64,000 nucleotides of DNA, taken from Pelomonas candidula. Its GTDB lineage: Bacteria > Pseudomonadota > Gammaproteobacteria > Burkholderiales > Burkholderiaceae_C. The translations under genes and the position numbers were made by a program. This document shows, in pieces, positions 52,744-62,011 of this stretch. The stretch covers positions 14,483 through 78,482 of the forward strand of contig NZ_JBIGIC010000020.1 of the NCBI RefSeq assembly GCF_043555985.1, in the 5' to 3' direction. How positions within the stretch are numbered: the first letter of the stretch is position 1; every line of letters starts with the position of its first letter. The notes below the pieces were generated by a model. It was given only the letters and a program-made list of their open reading frames with translations, was not told the DNA's origin and did not search any database.

Positions 52744-53221
52744 GGCTGGCGGCGCCGCAAGGCCGCCGACAGGCTTCTTACGGCAATCCATCGCAAACTA
52801 TTTTTGCAATTCGGCGGCGCACGGCGCAGGTTATTTCAGCGACGGCGGCTCGCCATTTATTTCCGGCTCGCCAAAATATCACCGCAAACTGCCAAAGAAG
52901 GTAATAAATAATCATCCGGAAAGTTACATACTTTGCCATCCAGTGAAGCGATGCAAACAAATCTTTCCAGTTGGTCAAATACATCAAACCCTCGGTGCAT
53001 CAATTCACCGAAGAGGCGCGATTTCTCTTTCAGATCAATGAACTAGGCGGATATCACGGCAGCAACCCCGGCTTAATGCCCTCAACTCCGTAGATTCCCT
53101 AGTCCCCCTACTTTTTTACGCACCAGGAAAATTTAGCCATCAGCCAGCGCTCCAACCGGGCGCCTCTTTTCGGCTGAGTTTTTGGCGGGCCATCCGCTTG
53201 CCAATATTTCCTGGAGCACAA
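52744..53221. other. 478-base AT-rich intergenic region before a TonB receptor gene
   Basis: No convincing gene. An open frame of 69 codons at 52778-52987 (minus strand) has no ribosome site and unlikely composition. The stretch contains a 9-base direct repeat GGCTCGCCA at 52847 and 52865 (18-base spacing) and several A/T tracts. It probably holds the receptor promoter and a long leader; G+C is clearly below that of the coding regions on both sides. Confidence 0.6.
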
Positions 53222-55936
53222 ATGCACAAGCAAACCCGCATCGCTGCGGCAGTCCTGATGACTGCCGGCGGTTTCAGCGCCTGGGCGCAAACCACGCCGG
53301 ATACCCCGGCGACTCAGATGGAGCGCGTAACCGTCACCGGATCGGCGATCAAACGACTGGACGCCGAGACCGCCGTCCCGGTCACCGTCTTCAAGATGAA
53401 GGACATCAAGCAGCAGGGCCTGACGACGGTCGAGCAGATCCTGACCACGCTGACGGCCAGCCAGGCCAGCCTCGGCACCAGCCAGGCCGTGGGCGCGTCG
53501 ACCGGCGGCGCCTCCTTCGCCGACCTGCGCGGCGTCGGCGCCAACAAGACGCTGGTGCTGCTGAACGGCCGCCGCATCGCGAACAACGCGTTCGACGGCT
53601 CGGCACCCGACCTGAACATGATCCCGATGGCGGCCATCGACCGCATCGAAGTGCTGCGTGACGGCGCCTCCGCGCTGTACGGCACCGACGCCATCGGGGG
53701 CGTCATCAACTTCATCACCCGCAAGGAATACCAGGGCGGCACGATCACGCTGGGCGCAGACGCCCCCCAGCACGCCGGCGGCAAGTCGGCCAACGCCAAC
53801 GCCGGCTTCGGCTTCGGCGACCTGGAGACCCAGGGTTTCAACGTGCTGGGCTTCGTGGACTTCCAGAAGCAGGACCGCATCAGCGGTTCGCAACGCTCAT
53901 TCAACACCCGCTACCCCGGCGGCATCTCGGGCTCGCCATCGCCGGGCAACTACTACCAGGACCCCGATGTCTGGTACAACCCCGCCGCGCCGGATTGCAA
54001 GAACGGCACCTTCATCATCCCGGCGGGTGACGGCACGTCCTGCTACATGACGACGTCCAACTTCGTGGACTACATCCCGAAGAGCGAGCGCGCCTCCGGC
54101 ATGATCAAGGGCGACCTGAAGCTGGGCAACGACCACACGCTGGGCGCCGAATACTTCATCACGCGCAGCAACGTGAAGACGCTGATCGCCCCGGTGCCGT
54201 TCGGCTTCCTGGTGGTGAACCCGCTGCGCCCGGACGGCACGCCCAACCCCTACTTCCCGACCAATTCGGCGCTGGACCCGGCGTTCAACGGCCTGAAGGC
54301 CGACCACTCCGACGGCCTGGTCGGTCAGACGATGACCGACGGCGGCGCCACGATCCAGCCGGGCTACGTCATCGCCCGCTGGCGCGACATGCCCAACGGC
54401 CAGCGCGGCGACAGCAACACCAACACCCAGCAACGCTTCGTGCTGTCGCTGGAAGGCACGCTGTCCGGATGGGACTACGCCGTGGGCCTGAGCCACAACC
54501 AGAACAAGGTCGACGAGAACCTGACCAGCGGCTACGCCAACGGCCCGATGATCTACGAGGGCGTGCTGACCGGCGTCATCAACCCCTTCGGTACCCAGAG
54601 TGCCGCCGGCCAGGCGCTGCTGGACAAGGCCGGCGCCTCCGGCCTGATCATGTTCGCCAAGGGCACGACGACCAACCTCGACGCCCGCGCCAGCCGTGAG
54701 CTGAGCGACTGGTTCGGTGCCGGTCGGCCGGCGGCCATCGCCATCGGCGCGGAATTCCGCAAGGAAAAGTTCGTCCAGCAGGCCAACCCCGACTACGCCG
54801 CCATCGTCATCGACTCGACCGGCATCGACCCCGCCACCTACAGTGCTGGTTCGCGCAAGGTGTCGGCCGCCTACAGCGAGCTGAACGTACCGCTGCTGAA
54901 GTCCCTGGACATCACCGCAGCCGTGCGCTATGACCGGTACAACGACTTCGGCAACACCACCAATCCGAAGATCGGCTTCCGCTTCCAGCCCAGCAAGCAG
55001 GTGCTGCTGCGCGGCTCCTACTCGACGGGCTTCCGCGCGCCGTCGCTGTACGAGCTGAACGCCGCCCAGACCTACACCAACTCCGGCACCGTCAACGACC
55101 CGCTGCTGTGCGCGACCGGCACAGAAGGCCCCTCGGTGTGCAAGGTCCAGGTCATGGTGCTGAACGGCGGCAACCTGAAGCTGGAACCCGAAAAGAGCAA
55201 GAACGCCACGCTGGGCCTGATGATCCAGCCCATACCCGACCTGAGCTTCGGCCTGGACTTCTGGTGGCTGCGCCTGAAGAACCAGATCGGCGTCGTCGGC
55301 GATGACTCGCTGTTCAACAAGGCCAACTACGCCCTGTTCAGCCAGTACTTCCATCGCAACGGCGACAACCAACTGTCCACCAACGGCAACCAGTGCCCGG
55401 GCGCCAACTGCGGCTACGTGGACGTGCGCCAGCAGAACCTCGGCGGCACCAACACCAACGGCGTGGACATCACTGCCAACTACCGCCTGCCGTCGTCGAT
55501 CGGCACCTTCACCTTCGGACTGAACAGCACCTACGTCACCAAGTACGAGTACCAGGACTTCCGCAACGGCCCGTGGAACCAGAGCGTCGGCATCTACTCC
55601 GGCACCGGCCCGGTGTTCCGCTGGCAGACCACGCTGACGAGCACCTGGTCCAAGGATGCGTTCGCCGCAGGGGCGACTGTGTACTTCAAGTCCGGCTACT
55701 TCGACGTGCTGACGCAGGACTACGGCCCGAACAACGTCAGCCACTACGCGACGCTGGACGTGTACGGTTCGTGGAAGCCGATGAAGGGCGCCACGCTGAC
55801 GCTGGGCGTGCGCAACCTGACCGACCGTGACCCGCCGCTGAGCTACCAGACGCAGGTTTTCCAGTCCGGCTACGACCCGCGTTACACGAGCCCCATCGGC
55901 CGTGCCTACTACGTGCGCGCCTCGTACGACTTCTGA
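53222..55936 (+). CDS. TonB-dependent receptor
   Basis: 904 residues. The ATG at 53222 with TGGAG in front gives a signal peptide ending FSAWAQ; an earlier in-frame start is not supported. Plug: MERVTVTGSAIKRLDAETAVPVTVFKMKDIKQQGLTTVEQILTTL, LRGVGANKTLVLLNGRRI, IDRIEVLRDGASALYGTDAIGGVINFITRK; the barrel ends with GRAYYVRASYDF. This is the class with TVTGSxIxR plug starts, found in large numbers in oligotrophic proteobacteria, often for peptides or glycans. No transporter neighbour hints at the substrate. Confidence 0.94.
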   Translation: MHKQTRIAAAVLMTAGGFSAWAQTTPDTPATQMERVTVTGSAIKRLDAETAVPVTVFKMKDIKQQGLTTVEQILTTLTASQASLGTSQAVGASTGGASFADLRGVGANKTLVLLNGRRIANNAFDGSAPDLNMIPMAAIDRIEVLRDGASALYGTDAIGGVINFITRKEYQGGTITLGADAPQHAGGKSANANAGFGFGDLETQGFNVLGFVDFQKQDRISGSQRSFNTRYPGGISGSPSPGNYYQDPDVWYNPAAPDCKNGTFIIPAGDGTSCYMTTSNFVDYIPKSERASGMIKGDLKLGNDHTLGAEYFITRSNVKTLIAPVPFGFLVVNPLRPDGTPNPYFPTNSALDPAFNGLKADHSDGLVGQTMTDGGATIQPGYVIARWRDMPNGQRGDSNTNTQQRFVLSLEGTLSGWDYAVGLSHNQNKVDENLTSGYANGPMIYEGVLTGVINPFGTQSAAGQALLDKAGASGLIMFAKGTTTNLDARASRELSDWFGAGRPAAIAIGAEFRKEKFVQQANPDYAAIVIDSTGIDPATYSAGSRKVSAAYSELNVPLLKSLDITAAVRYDRYNDFGNTTNPKIGFRFQPSKQVLLRGSYSTGFRAPSLYELNAAQTYTNSGTVNDPLLCATGTEGPSVCKVQVMVLNGGNLKLEPEKSKNATLGLMIQPIPDLSFGLDFWWLRLKNQIGVVGDDSLFNKANYALFSQYFHRNGDNQLSTNGNQCPGANCGYVDVRQQNLGGTNTNGVDITANYRLPSSIGTFTFGLNSTYVTKYEYQDFRNGPWNQSVGIYSGTGPVFRWQTTLTSTWSKDAFAAGATVYFKSGYFDVLTQDYGPNNVSHYATLDVYGSWKPMKGATLTLGVRNLTDRDPPLSYQTQVFQSGYDPRYTSPIGRAYYVRASYDF

Positions 55937-55956
55937 GCCTCGCGCTCAGGCAAACG

Positions 55957-55980
55957 AAAGGGCCCCACGGGGCCCTTTTT
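55957..55980 (+). terminator. Rho-independent terminator of the TonB receptor gene
   Basis: GGGCCCC-AC-GGGGCCC followed by five T, preceded by AAA, 20 bases after the stop codon. Stem and T-run are both strong. Confidence 0.92.
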
Positions 55981-56028
55981 CATGGCGCCACACCGCGACC
56001 ACAGGCCCGGCGCAGCCGCGTCGAAATC

Positions 56029-56724
56029 TCAGCTCAGCGGCAGCTTGGCCAGCATCGCGGCTTCGGCCTCGGAGCCCCAGAACAGCGGATAAAGGCAACG
56101 CTCGGTCGCCATCAGCTCCGGCTTGCCGCCCAGCAACGCAATCTGCTCGCGCGCCGTCGCGAAGTCGAAGCTCATCAGCACGGCCGGCGCGTTCACGCGC
56201 GGGTTGTGGCGGGCCGTCGTGTAGGGCAGCAGGCCCAGCCAGCGGCGATAGAAGGCGACATGGCGCGGGTTTACCTCGATGACGAGGCGCTGGACACGCG
56301 CGCGGCGGTGGGCGTGCAGATAACCCAGGTGGAAGATCTGGGCCAGCACGCGCTTGGGCTCGTGGGAATGCTTGTCGACAGCCAGCGCGCCGAACTCGCA
56401 CAGCGTGACGCCCGCGGCACGCCACTCGGCCATCTCTTCCTTGAACAACGTGTCGGCGTTCAGGCCGCCCGCGCCGTCGAAACGCACGGCCAGCGTGCCG
56501 ATGATCTTGTCGCCGTCGTTGGCGGTGCAAACGATATCGCCAGCCTCGTTGCGGCTGCTGAAGCGCTCGCGCGAAACCGCCAGGCCACGATCACCATAGC
56601 GGCGCTGCATGAGCTCCAGTGCGTCGCCCTCCAGCGAACCGAAGTCGCTGTTCAACTCGAGCGGCGGGCCGCCGTAAGGGTTGGTCGGCGTGCGCCGGCT
56701 TTCCTTGTTGAAGATAGGGATCAT
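56029..56724 (-). CDS. FeeM-type N-acyl amino acid synthase domain protein
   Basis: 231 residues from the ATG at 56724. GNAT-like fold: ADTLFKEEMAEWRAAGVTLCEFGALAVDKHSHEPKRVLAQIFHLGYLHAHRRARVQRLVIEVNPRHVAFYRRWLGLLPY, which is the pattern of the FeeM catalytic core, an enzyme family that transfers long acyl chains from acyl-ACP to amino acids such as tyrosine. The N-terminal part (TIIGTLAVRFDG-like region) forms the acyl-accepting strand. N-acyl amino acids act as signals or surfactants. The start is preceded by a 218-base gap that includes a terminator for sapC. Confidence 0.7.
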   Translation of the reverse strand: MIPIFNKESRRTPTNPYGGPPLELNSDFGSLEGDALELMQRRYGDRGLAVSRERFSSRNEAGDIVCTANDGDKIIGTLAVRFDGAGGLNADTLFKEEMAEWRAAGVTLCEFGALAVDKHSHEPKRVLAQIFHLGYLHAHRRARVQRLVIEVNPRHVAFYRRWLGLLPYTTARHNPRVNAPAVLMSFDFATAREQIALLGGKPELMATERCLYPLFWGSEAEAAMLAKLPLS

Positions 56725-56893
56725 TGACTTAAATCCTTTGGCACCCAACGCACCGAGCGGCGGAGTCTAGGGACGTAAAGGTGACTTTTCCCTTGCACTC
56801 ACAGATAGATACATGTGAATTCCCTAGAAAAAGGGTTTTCCATGCCCCTGGCGAGCCCCCATCGTCGTCATCCGGGACGCGCGGCAGGCAAAG

Positions 56894-56919
56894 AAAAGGC
56901 CATGCAAAGCACGGCCTTT
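56894..56919 (-). terminator. Rho-independent terminator of the sapC-like gene
   Basis: On the minus strand AAAGGCCGTGC-TTT-GCATGGCCTTTT has an 11-base stem with one mismatch, followed by CTTT. It lies 24 bases after the stop of the SapC-family gene at 56943. Confidence 0.75.
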
Positions 56920-56942
56920 CTCAGCACTACGGCAGCGCCCGA

Positions 56943-57677
56943 TCAGGCGGCGTAGCGGCCGGCCAGGCGGTTCATGTTGCCCATCGAGAGGCGGTGCATC
57001 TCGATCAGCGCGATGAGGCCGTTGCGGTGCAGTTCCAGCACCTTGTCATCGGGCAGTTCGGCGTACTTCTTCTCGTCCAGCGCCAGGAAGCCCTCGACGT
57101 CCAGCTTCTCGCCGTTGGGCAGGGTGGCTTCGAAACGCATGTCCTGCAGCAGTTCCAGGTCAGACAGCAGCGCGCAGATCAGGCGGGTGCGCTCGGCTTC
57201 CTGCTCGAAGTTCTCGAGGAACGTGCGGGCGCTCAGCAGGAACTCGGTCGGCTGGCCGTCCTTGAACAGGGCTTCGCCTGTCGTCTCGTTGAAGGCGCTC
57301 CACTTGCTATCGAAGCAGACAGCCAGGTTGTTGGCGTTGCCATCCAGGCGAGCCATCGCGAACGGGAAGCGGCGCACATAGGCGGGCACGTAGTTGGCCG
57401 TCCACTTGTCGCCATCGACGAACAGGTTGGAGCCCGGCTTCAGGCCCAGCACGGCCAGCGGCGCGACGGGCTGCTTGCCGTTGGCATCCGGCTCGCCAGC
57501 GCGCACGAACACGACGGGGAATTCCTTGCAGGCGTCGGCAAATTCGACGGCGGCCAGGAACACCGAGTTCTGGTCGGCCACGCGGCTCACGACGGGCTGG
57601 GCAGTGTCCAGCTTCAGGTTCTTGTGGACTTCACGGTCCAGCGGCTGCAGGTCGCCGTACATCGGGGGGTTGCTCAT
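56943..57677 (-). CDS. SapC-family protein
   Basis: 244 residues. YGDLQPLDREVHKNLKLDTAQ near the N terminus, NSVFLAAVEFADACKEFPVVFVRA, YVPAYVRRFPFAMARLD and FLALDEKKYAELPDDKVLELHRNGLIALIEMHRLSMGNMNRL are the conserved blocks of the SapC-like family. Such proteins lie next to TonB receptors and tryptophan-halogenase homologues in many proteobacteria. No enzymatic motif is known. The ATG at 57677 overlaps the stop of the CorC-like gene (ATGA). A separate terminator follows. Confidence 0.88.
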   Translation of the reverse strand: MSNPPMYGDLQPLDREVHKNLKLDTAQPVVSRVADQNSVFLAAVEFADACKEFPVVFVRAGEPDANGKQPVAPLAVLGLKPGSNLFVDGDKWTANYVPAYVRRFPFAMARLDGNANNLAVCFDSKWSAFNETTGEALFKDGQPTEFLLSARTFLENFEQEAERTRLICALLSDLELLQDMRFEATLPNGEKLDVEGFLALDEKKYAELPDDKVLELHRNGLIALIEMHRLSMGNMNRLAGRYAA

Positions 57678-58978
57678 GTTTCTCTCTCTCCAGGTTCGGC
57701 CAGACGACTGACCAGCACTTTGTCTACACGCTTGCCGTCGAGGTCCACGACCTCGAATCTCCACGCGTCCCACTCCACCACATCGGTCGTGCGCGGCAAC
57801 CGCCCCAGCAGCAGCATGATCATGCCGGCCAGCGTGTTGTAGCGCCCACGGTCCTCCTCGGGCAGTTCCTTCAGCTCCAGGCGGTCCTTCAGCTCGGGCA
57901 CGGGGATCAGGCCGTCGATCAGCCAGCTCCCGTCCTCGCGCTGCACCGCCCAGGCATCGCCGTCGCTCGGGGCGTTGAACTCCCCGGCAATGGCTTCCAG
58001 CACGTCGCGCACGGCAATCACGCCCTGCACCTCGCCGTACTCATCGACGACGAAGACCAGCGGCGCGTCCGAGACGCGGAAATGTTCCAGCAACTCCATG
58101 CCCGACAGAGTCTCGGGCACGAACAGCGGCGCCTCCAGGCCCGCCGTCAGGTCCAGCGGCTGGCCCTCCAGCATGCCGGCCAGCAACGCCGGCGCATTGG
58201 CCACGCCCAGCACCTCGTTGAGGCTGCCGCGGCATACGGGGTAGCGGCTGAAGCCGTGCTCGCGCAGCACGGCCAGCACCTCGGCCGGCGTCGCCTCGAC
58301 ATCCAGCCACGCAATCTCGGCGCGCGGAATCATCATCGAACCGATCTGGCGCTCGTCCAAGCGGAACACGTTACGCACCATCTGGTGCTCGTGCTCCTCG
58401 ATGACACCGGCGTCCAGGCCCTCCTCCAGGCTGGCGGCGATTTCCTCTTCCGTCACGCCACGCGAGCCCTTGTTGCGCAGGCCCAGCAGGCCCAGCGTCG
58501 CCTCGGTCGAGAAGCTCAGCGTGCGCACCAGCGGGCGCGCCGCGATGGAGATGAAGTTCATCCACGGTGCGACCAGGCGGGCCACCGTCTCCGGATAGAT
58601 CTGGCCGATGCGCTTGGGCACCAACTCGCCGAACACGATGGTCAGCAGCGTGATGATGACCACCACCAGCGCCGTTGCGGCAATCTGCGTGGCGTGCGGG
58701 TTCAGCGTGAAGGTCTCGCTGAGCCAGGTCGACAGCGGACCCGAGAACGCCGCATCGCCGACGATGCCGTTCAGCACGCCGATGCCCGTGATGCCGATCT
58801 GCACCGTGGACAGGAACTTGGTCGGGTTCTCGTGCAGGTCCATCGCCGCCTGCGCGCCGCCCTCCCCGCTTTCCACCATCACCTGCAGCCGCGCCTTGCG
58901 GCTGGCGGTCAGGGCCATCTCCGACATTGCGAACAGGCCGTTGAGAAGGATCAGAAAGAGAACGAGTGCGGTATCCAT
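57674..58978 (-). CDS. CorC/HlyC-type membrane protein with CNNM and CBS domains
   Basis: 434 residues. N-terminal DUF21/CNNM transmembrane domain (MDTALVLFLILLNGLFAMSEMALTASRKARLQ, then TIVFGELVPKRIGQIYPE), a CBS pair around residues 205-320 (RNVFRLDERQIGSMMIPRAEI; FVVDEYGEVQGVIAVRDVLEAI) and a C-terminal transporter-associated domain (WLIDGLIPVPELKDRL). Family members transport or regulate Mg2+/Co2+ or act in membrane stress; the hemolysin label is historical. The ATG at 58978 is chosen. It is cotranscribed with the SapC-family gene. Confidence 0.92.
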   Translation of the reverse strand: MDTALVLFLILLNGLFAMSEMALTASRKARLQVMVESGEGGAQAAMDLHENPTKFLSTVQIGITGIGVLNGIVGDAAFSGPLSTWLSETFTLNPHATQIAATALVVVIITLLTIVFGELVPKRIGQIYPETVARLVAPWMNFISIAARPLVRTLSFSTEATLGLLGLRNKGSRGVTEEEIAASLEEGLDAGVIEEHEHQMVRNVFRLDERQIGSMMIPRAEIAWLDVEATPAEVLAVLREHGFSRYPVCRGSLNEVLGVANAPALLAGMLEGQPLDLTAGLEAPLFVPETLSGMELLEHFRVSDAPLVFVVDEYGEVQGVIAVRDVLEAIAGEFNAPSDGDAWAVQREDGSWLIDGLIPVPELKDRLELKELPEEDRGRYNTLAGMIMLLLGRLPRTTDVVEWDAWRFEVVDLDGKRVDKVLVSRLAEPGERET

Positions 58979-59164
58979 CGAAGGCGCCAAAACCAGGGAA
59001 AACCCGGAATGGCGCGGGTCAAAAACGAAGCCCGGGAGACTAGCAGATGGCCATGACGGCGCCCATCGCATATTCCCTCGTCGCTCGAAACGCTCAACGC
59101 GGTGCAGGAGGTCCTGCTGCCGGCCGACAACTGAACCACGGCGGCCCGCTTAGCATCCGCGCCA

Positions 59165-59989
59165 ATGAACTACCTGATCGGCGACCTCCAGGGCTGCTGC
59201 GACGCCTTCGAGCGCCTGCTGGCCCGCATCGATTTCTCCCCCTCGCGCGACCGTCTCTGGCTGCTGGGAGACCTCGTCAACCGGGGGCCGCAATCGCTGC
59301 TGACGCTGCGCCGCCTGCGCGCCTTCGATGGCGCTGCGACCTGCCTGCTCGGCAACCATGACCTGCACCTGCTGGCCGTCGCCCACGGCGTACGGCCCCA
59401 AAGCCGCCACGACACGCTGACACCCATCCTCGAGTCCGACGACCGCGCCGCGCTGCTCGACTGGCTGCGTCAGCAGCGCCTGGCCGTCTTCGAGGCCGGC
59501 TGGCTGATGGTGCACGCCGGCGTCGTGCCGCAGTGGAGCCGCGACGACACGCTGGCGCTGGCCGGCGAGGTCGAAGCCGTGCTGCGCAGCCCCGCGATGC
59601 CCGACTTCCTGCACGCCATGTACGGTAACGAACCCGTGCGCTGGAGCGACGCCCTGACCGGCAACGACCGCCTGCGCTTCACCGTCAACGCGCTGACAAG
59701 GCTGCGCTTCTGCACTGCCGGCGGCGAACTGGACTTCAAGACCAAGGACGGCGCCGGTGCCGCACCGACCGGCTTCATGCCGTGGTTCGACGTGCCTGGC
59801 CGCCGCACGGCCGACACGCCCATTGCCTTCGGCCACTGGTCCACGCTCGGGCTGCTGGACCGCCCCGCCCTGCTCGGGCTGGACACAGGCTGCATCTGGG
59901 GCGGGCAGCTGACGGCAGCGCGCATCGACGGCAGCGCACGCGAGATCATCCAGATCGCGTGCGAACAAGCCCGCAAGCCGGGCACATGA
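59165..59989 (+). CDS. apaH: Symmetrical bis(5'-nucleosyl)-tetraphosphatase ApaH
   Basis: 274 residues. Calcineurin-type phosphoesterase: MNYLIGDLQGCCDAFERLL, LWLLGDLVNRGPQSL and LLGNHDLHLLAVAHG give all metal ligands, and ALLGLDTGCIWGGQLTAARID is the conserved C-terminal block. It hydrolyses Ap4A to two ADP and can remove Np4 caps from RNA. It stands alone on the plus strand, ending 30 bases before the tRNA-Ser gene. Confidence 0.95.
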   Translation: MNYLIGDLQGCCDAFERLLARIDFSPSRDRLWLLGDLVNRGPQSLLTLRRLRAFDGAATCLLGNHDLHLLAVAHGVRPQSRHDTLTPILESDDRAALLDWLRQQRLAVFEAGWLMVHAGVVPQWSRDDTLALAGEVEAVLRSPAMPDFLHAMYGNEPVRWSDALTGNDRLRFTVNALTRLRFCTAGGELDFKTKDGAGAAPTGFMPWFDVPGRRTADTPIAFGHWSTLGLLDRPALLGLDTGCIWGGQLTAARIDGSAREIIQIACEQARKPGT

Positions 59990-60019
59990 GCCGGCCACCC
60001 GTAGAATGCGCGGCTCCAC

Positions 60020-60109
60020 GGAAGCGTGGGAGAGTGGTTTAATCCAACGGTCTTGAAAACCGTCGAAGGTGTGAGCCTTCCGTGAGTTCGAATCTCACCG
60101 CTTCCGCCA
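60020..60109 (+). tRNA. tRNA-Ser, anticodon UGA
   Basis: 90 bases with acceptor arms GGAAGCG and CGCTTCC, discriminator G and an encoded CCA (60107-60109). The anticodon stem CGGTC/GACCG-type pairing holds the loop CTTGAAAA with anticodon TGA; a long variable arm (GTCGAAGGTGTGAGCCTTCC region) and T-arm GTGAGTTCGAATCTCAC complete a class II tRNA. It is the likely attachment site for the integrase just downstream. Confidence 0.97.
60082..60109 (+). other. Probable attL site in the 3' end of tRNA-Ser
   Basis: The T-arm and acceptor 3' strand, up to the encoded CCA, are where tyrosine integrases of tRNA-borne islands usually recombine. The tRNA is intact, as expected if the island brought a copy of this end. 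The matching attR is not found in the window and would lie to the right of 64000. Confidence 0.45.
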
Positions 60110-60174
60110 AGCTCAAGCAAGTCATTGATTCGCCGATAAGTTCTTGTATTTCAAGAGCTTAGAGGACGGTAGGT

Positions 60175-61935
60175 GTGCCAAACAGGTCTGCCACAACGAG
60201 TCAACGCGAAGTGCCTGAGAACTTCTATCGGCCCGACCACGGTCGGTCGCTGAACTGGTACGTGCGGCTTGTGCCGCCAACCGCCCTCAAGGGGCACCCC
60301 GGCGTCAGGGAATTCCGCAAGTCCACAGGCACGGCCGACCTTCGCCGGGCGAAGACCATCGGGGCACTGCTCATCGCGGAGAAGCGTTCGGAATGGGACA
60401 GGCTGCTTGCTGCCGCGAAGCCCGCGTGTGCGAGCCCACAACCGCTGACGCCTGAACTCATCGAGCACATCTGTGCCCGCAGGCTGTACCAGTGGATGCA
60501 CATCGACGACCTCGGACGCTACGAGGGTGCCGGCCACGATGATAAGTCGCACGCCGCGCTGACGCAGCTCTGCCAGGCCACGGACAAGTCGATGCGGTCA
60601 GTACTCGCTCGTGGCAAATCGGCGCCTGAATGGGAGGCCACGCTCCAGGTGCTAGATGATTGGTGTGAGCAGATCAAGCTCATGGTGATACGCACGGACC
60701 CCCGGTACCCTCAGCTTGTCCGCCAATTCGCCGAGGTCGAACTTGAAGCGACACGACGCGTACTGAACCGCAACCAGGGCGAGGGTGCACCATCGCCAGA
60801 AGAGCCTCGACCGGTCGGCGCATGCCTGAGCGCGCTCAGCGAACCGTACCGCGACTTCAAGCGCCAGCGCTCGGGCGGCAAGCACACCGGCACGTCGGTG
60901 CATGTGTGGCTGAAGCTGATTGACCACCTGGGCGATGTGCCGCTCGGCGCGGTCAAGGCATCCGACCTGTTCGAGTTCCTGGAGGCGCGGATGCGAGCGC
61001 CGGTGAAGCCGTGGTCGATGAAGCATGCGCACGGCTTCGTCAAGCGGACGCTGCGGGAGGTCTTCGCGCTCGCGCGCACCCGAGGCCTGCTCGAAGGCGC
61101 CAACCCAGTCGATGACCTCGACGTGCTGCCATCGTTGACCTCGAAGGAAGAGAAGGCCCGGCGCAAGCCGCGGCATCCGTTCACCGACAGTCAGCTCTCC
61201 ACGCTGTTCGCCTCTGATTGGTATCGGCCGGACTCGACCCGGTGGCGCGGCAAGATGGCGACCGACCTCGGCGCCCGCTATTGGGTGCCGCTCGTGTGCA
61301 TGTTTCATGGCAACCGCGTGCGCGAGGTGCTTCAGCTCGTCGCATCAGACGTCGCAGTGCAGCAGGGCGTGTCCGTCGTCCAGTTCCGCGAGGAGATGGA
61401 CGGCGAACAGGCAGCGATGCTTGCGGCGGGTGTGGTGCGCAGCCTGAAGAACGACCCGAGCAGGCGAGTGGTGCCCCTGCATCCCACGCTCCTGGCCTTG
61501 GGCTTCGGCGAGTACGTCGAACAGCGTCGCAGCCAGGCGGGTGCGAACGCCCTACTCTTCCCATCCAGCATCCCCAAGCCAGGCGGCAAGGCTCCGATGT
61601 TGGGCCGGGCATATGAGCAGGCGTTCCTGCGCCACGCACGCGACGGCCTGGCCTTCGGGCGTGGCTTCGGCAACCACAGCTTCCGCCACCAGCTCGAAGA
61701 CCGCATACGCGACGCGCAGCGTCCGGGGCACCAGTGGCCGGCTGGTATGGCGCAGGCCTACACCGGGCGCATGCGCGTGCGTAGCCAGGATGCGGGGCGC
61801 ATCGAGGTCGAGGGCAGCGAGGCGGCCTATGGACGGGGCCACAGCCCCGCAGCTCTGCGCGACTATCTCAAGACCTTGGCGTTCGACGCGGTCACGTTGC
61901 CTCCGCCATATGCGTCCTGGCTGCGCGGAGAGTGA
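60175..61935 (+). CDS. Large tyrosine recombinase (site-specific integrase)
   Basis: 586 residues from a GTG with AGG in front. The C-terminal catalytic domain has Arg in CMFHGNRVREVLQL, the later HSFRHQLEDR (H-x-x-R) and GRGHSPAALRDYLKTL with the nucleophile Tyr; a mid core-binding domain (SVHVWLKLIDHLGDVPLGAVKASDLFEFLEARM) precedes it. The N-terminal 200 residues are longer than in phage integrases, like the DUF6538-type or large ICE/island integrases. Position 65 bases after a tRNA gene is classic for an integrated element. It most likely inserts and excises the island that continues rightward. Confidence 0.9.
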   Translation: MPNRSATTSQREVPENFYRPDHGRSLNWYVRLVPPTALKGHPGVREFRKSTGTADLRRAKTIGALLIAEKRSEWDRLLAAAKPACASPQPLTPELIEHICARRLYQWMHIDDLGRYEGAGHDDKSHAALTQLCQATDKSMRSVLARGKSAPEWEATLQVLDDWCEQIKLMVIRTDPRYPQLVRQFAEVELEATRRVLNRNQGEGAPSPEEPRPVGACLSALSEPYRDFKRQRSGGKHTGTSVHVWLKLIDHLGDVPLGAVKASDLFEFLEARMRAPVKPWSMKHAHGFVKRTLREVFALARTRGLLEGANPVDDLDVLPSLTSKEEKARRKPRHPFTDSQLSTLFASDWYRPDSTRWRGKMATDLGARYWVPLVCMFHGNRVREVLQLVASDVAVQQGVSVVQFREEMDGEQAAMLAAGVVRSLKNDPSRRVVPLHPTLLALGFGEYVEQRRSQAGANALLFPSSIPKPGGKAPMLGRAYEQAFLRHARDGLAFGRGFGNHSFRHQLEDRIRDAQRPGHQWPAGMAQAYTGRMRVRSQDAGRIEVEGSEAAYGRGHSPAALRDYLKTLAFDAVTLPPPYASWLRGE

Positions 61936-62011
61936 GAAGGCGCGCCGATCGGCGCGCCAGACTCCATCCGATGCGACACTTGGCGAACACAAGTTGCCAG
62001 AGGAGGCAGAC

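Noticed and set aside
52778..52987. 69-codon minus-strand frame in the AT-rich gap
   Set aside because: No ribosome site, starts with MMYLTNW and is rich in Trp/Tyr/Ile only because of the local AT content; no relation to neighbours.
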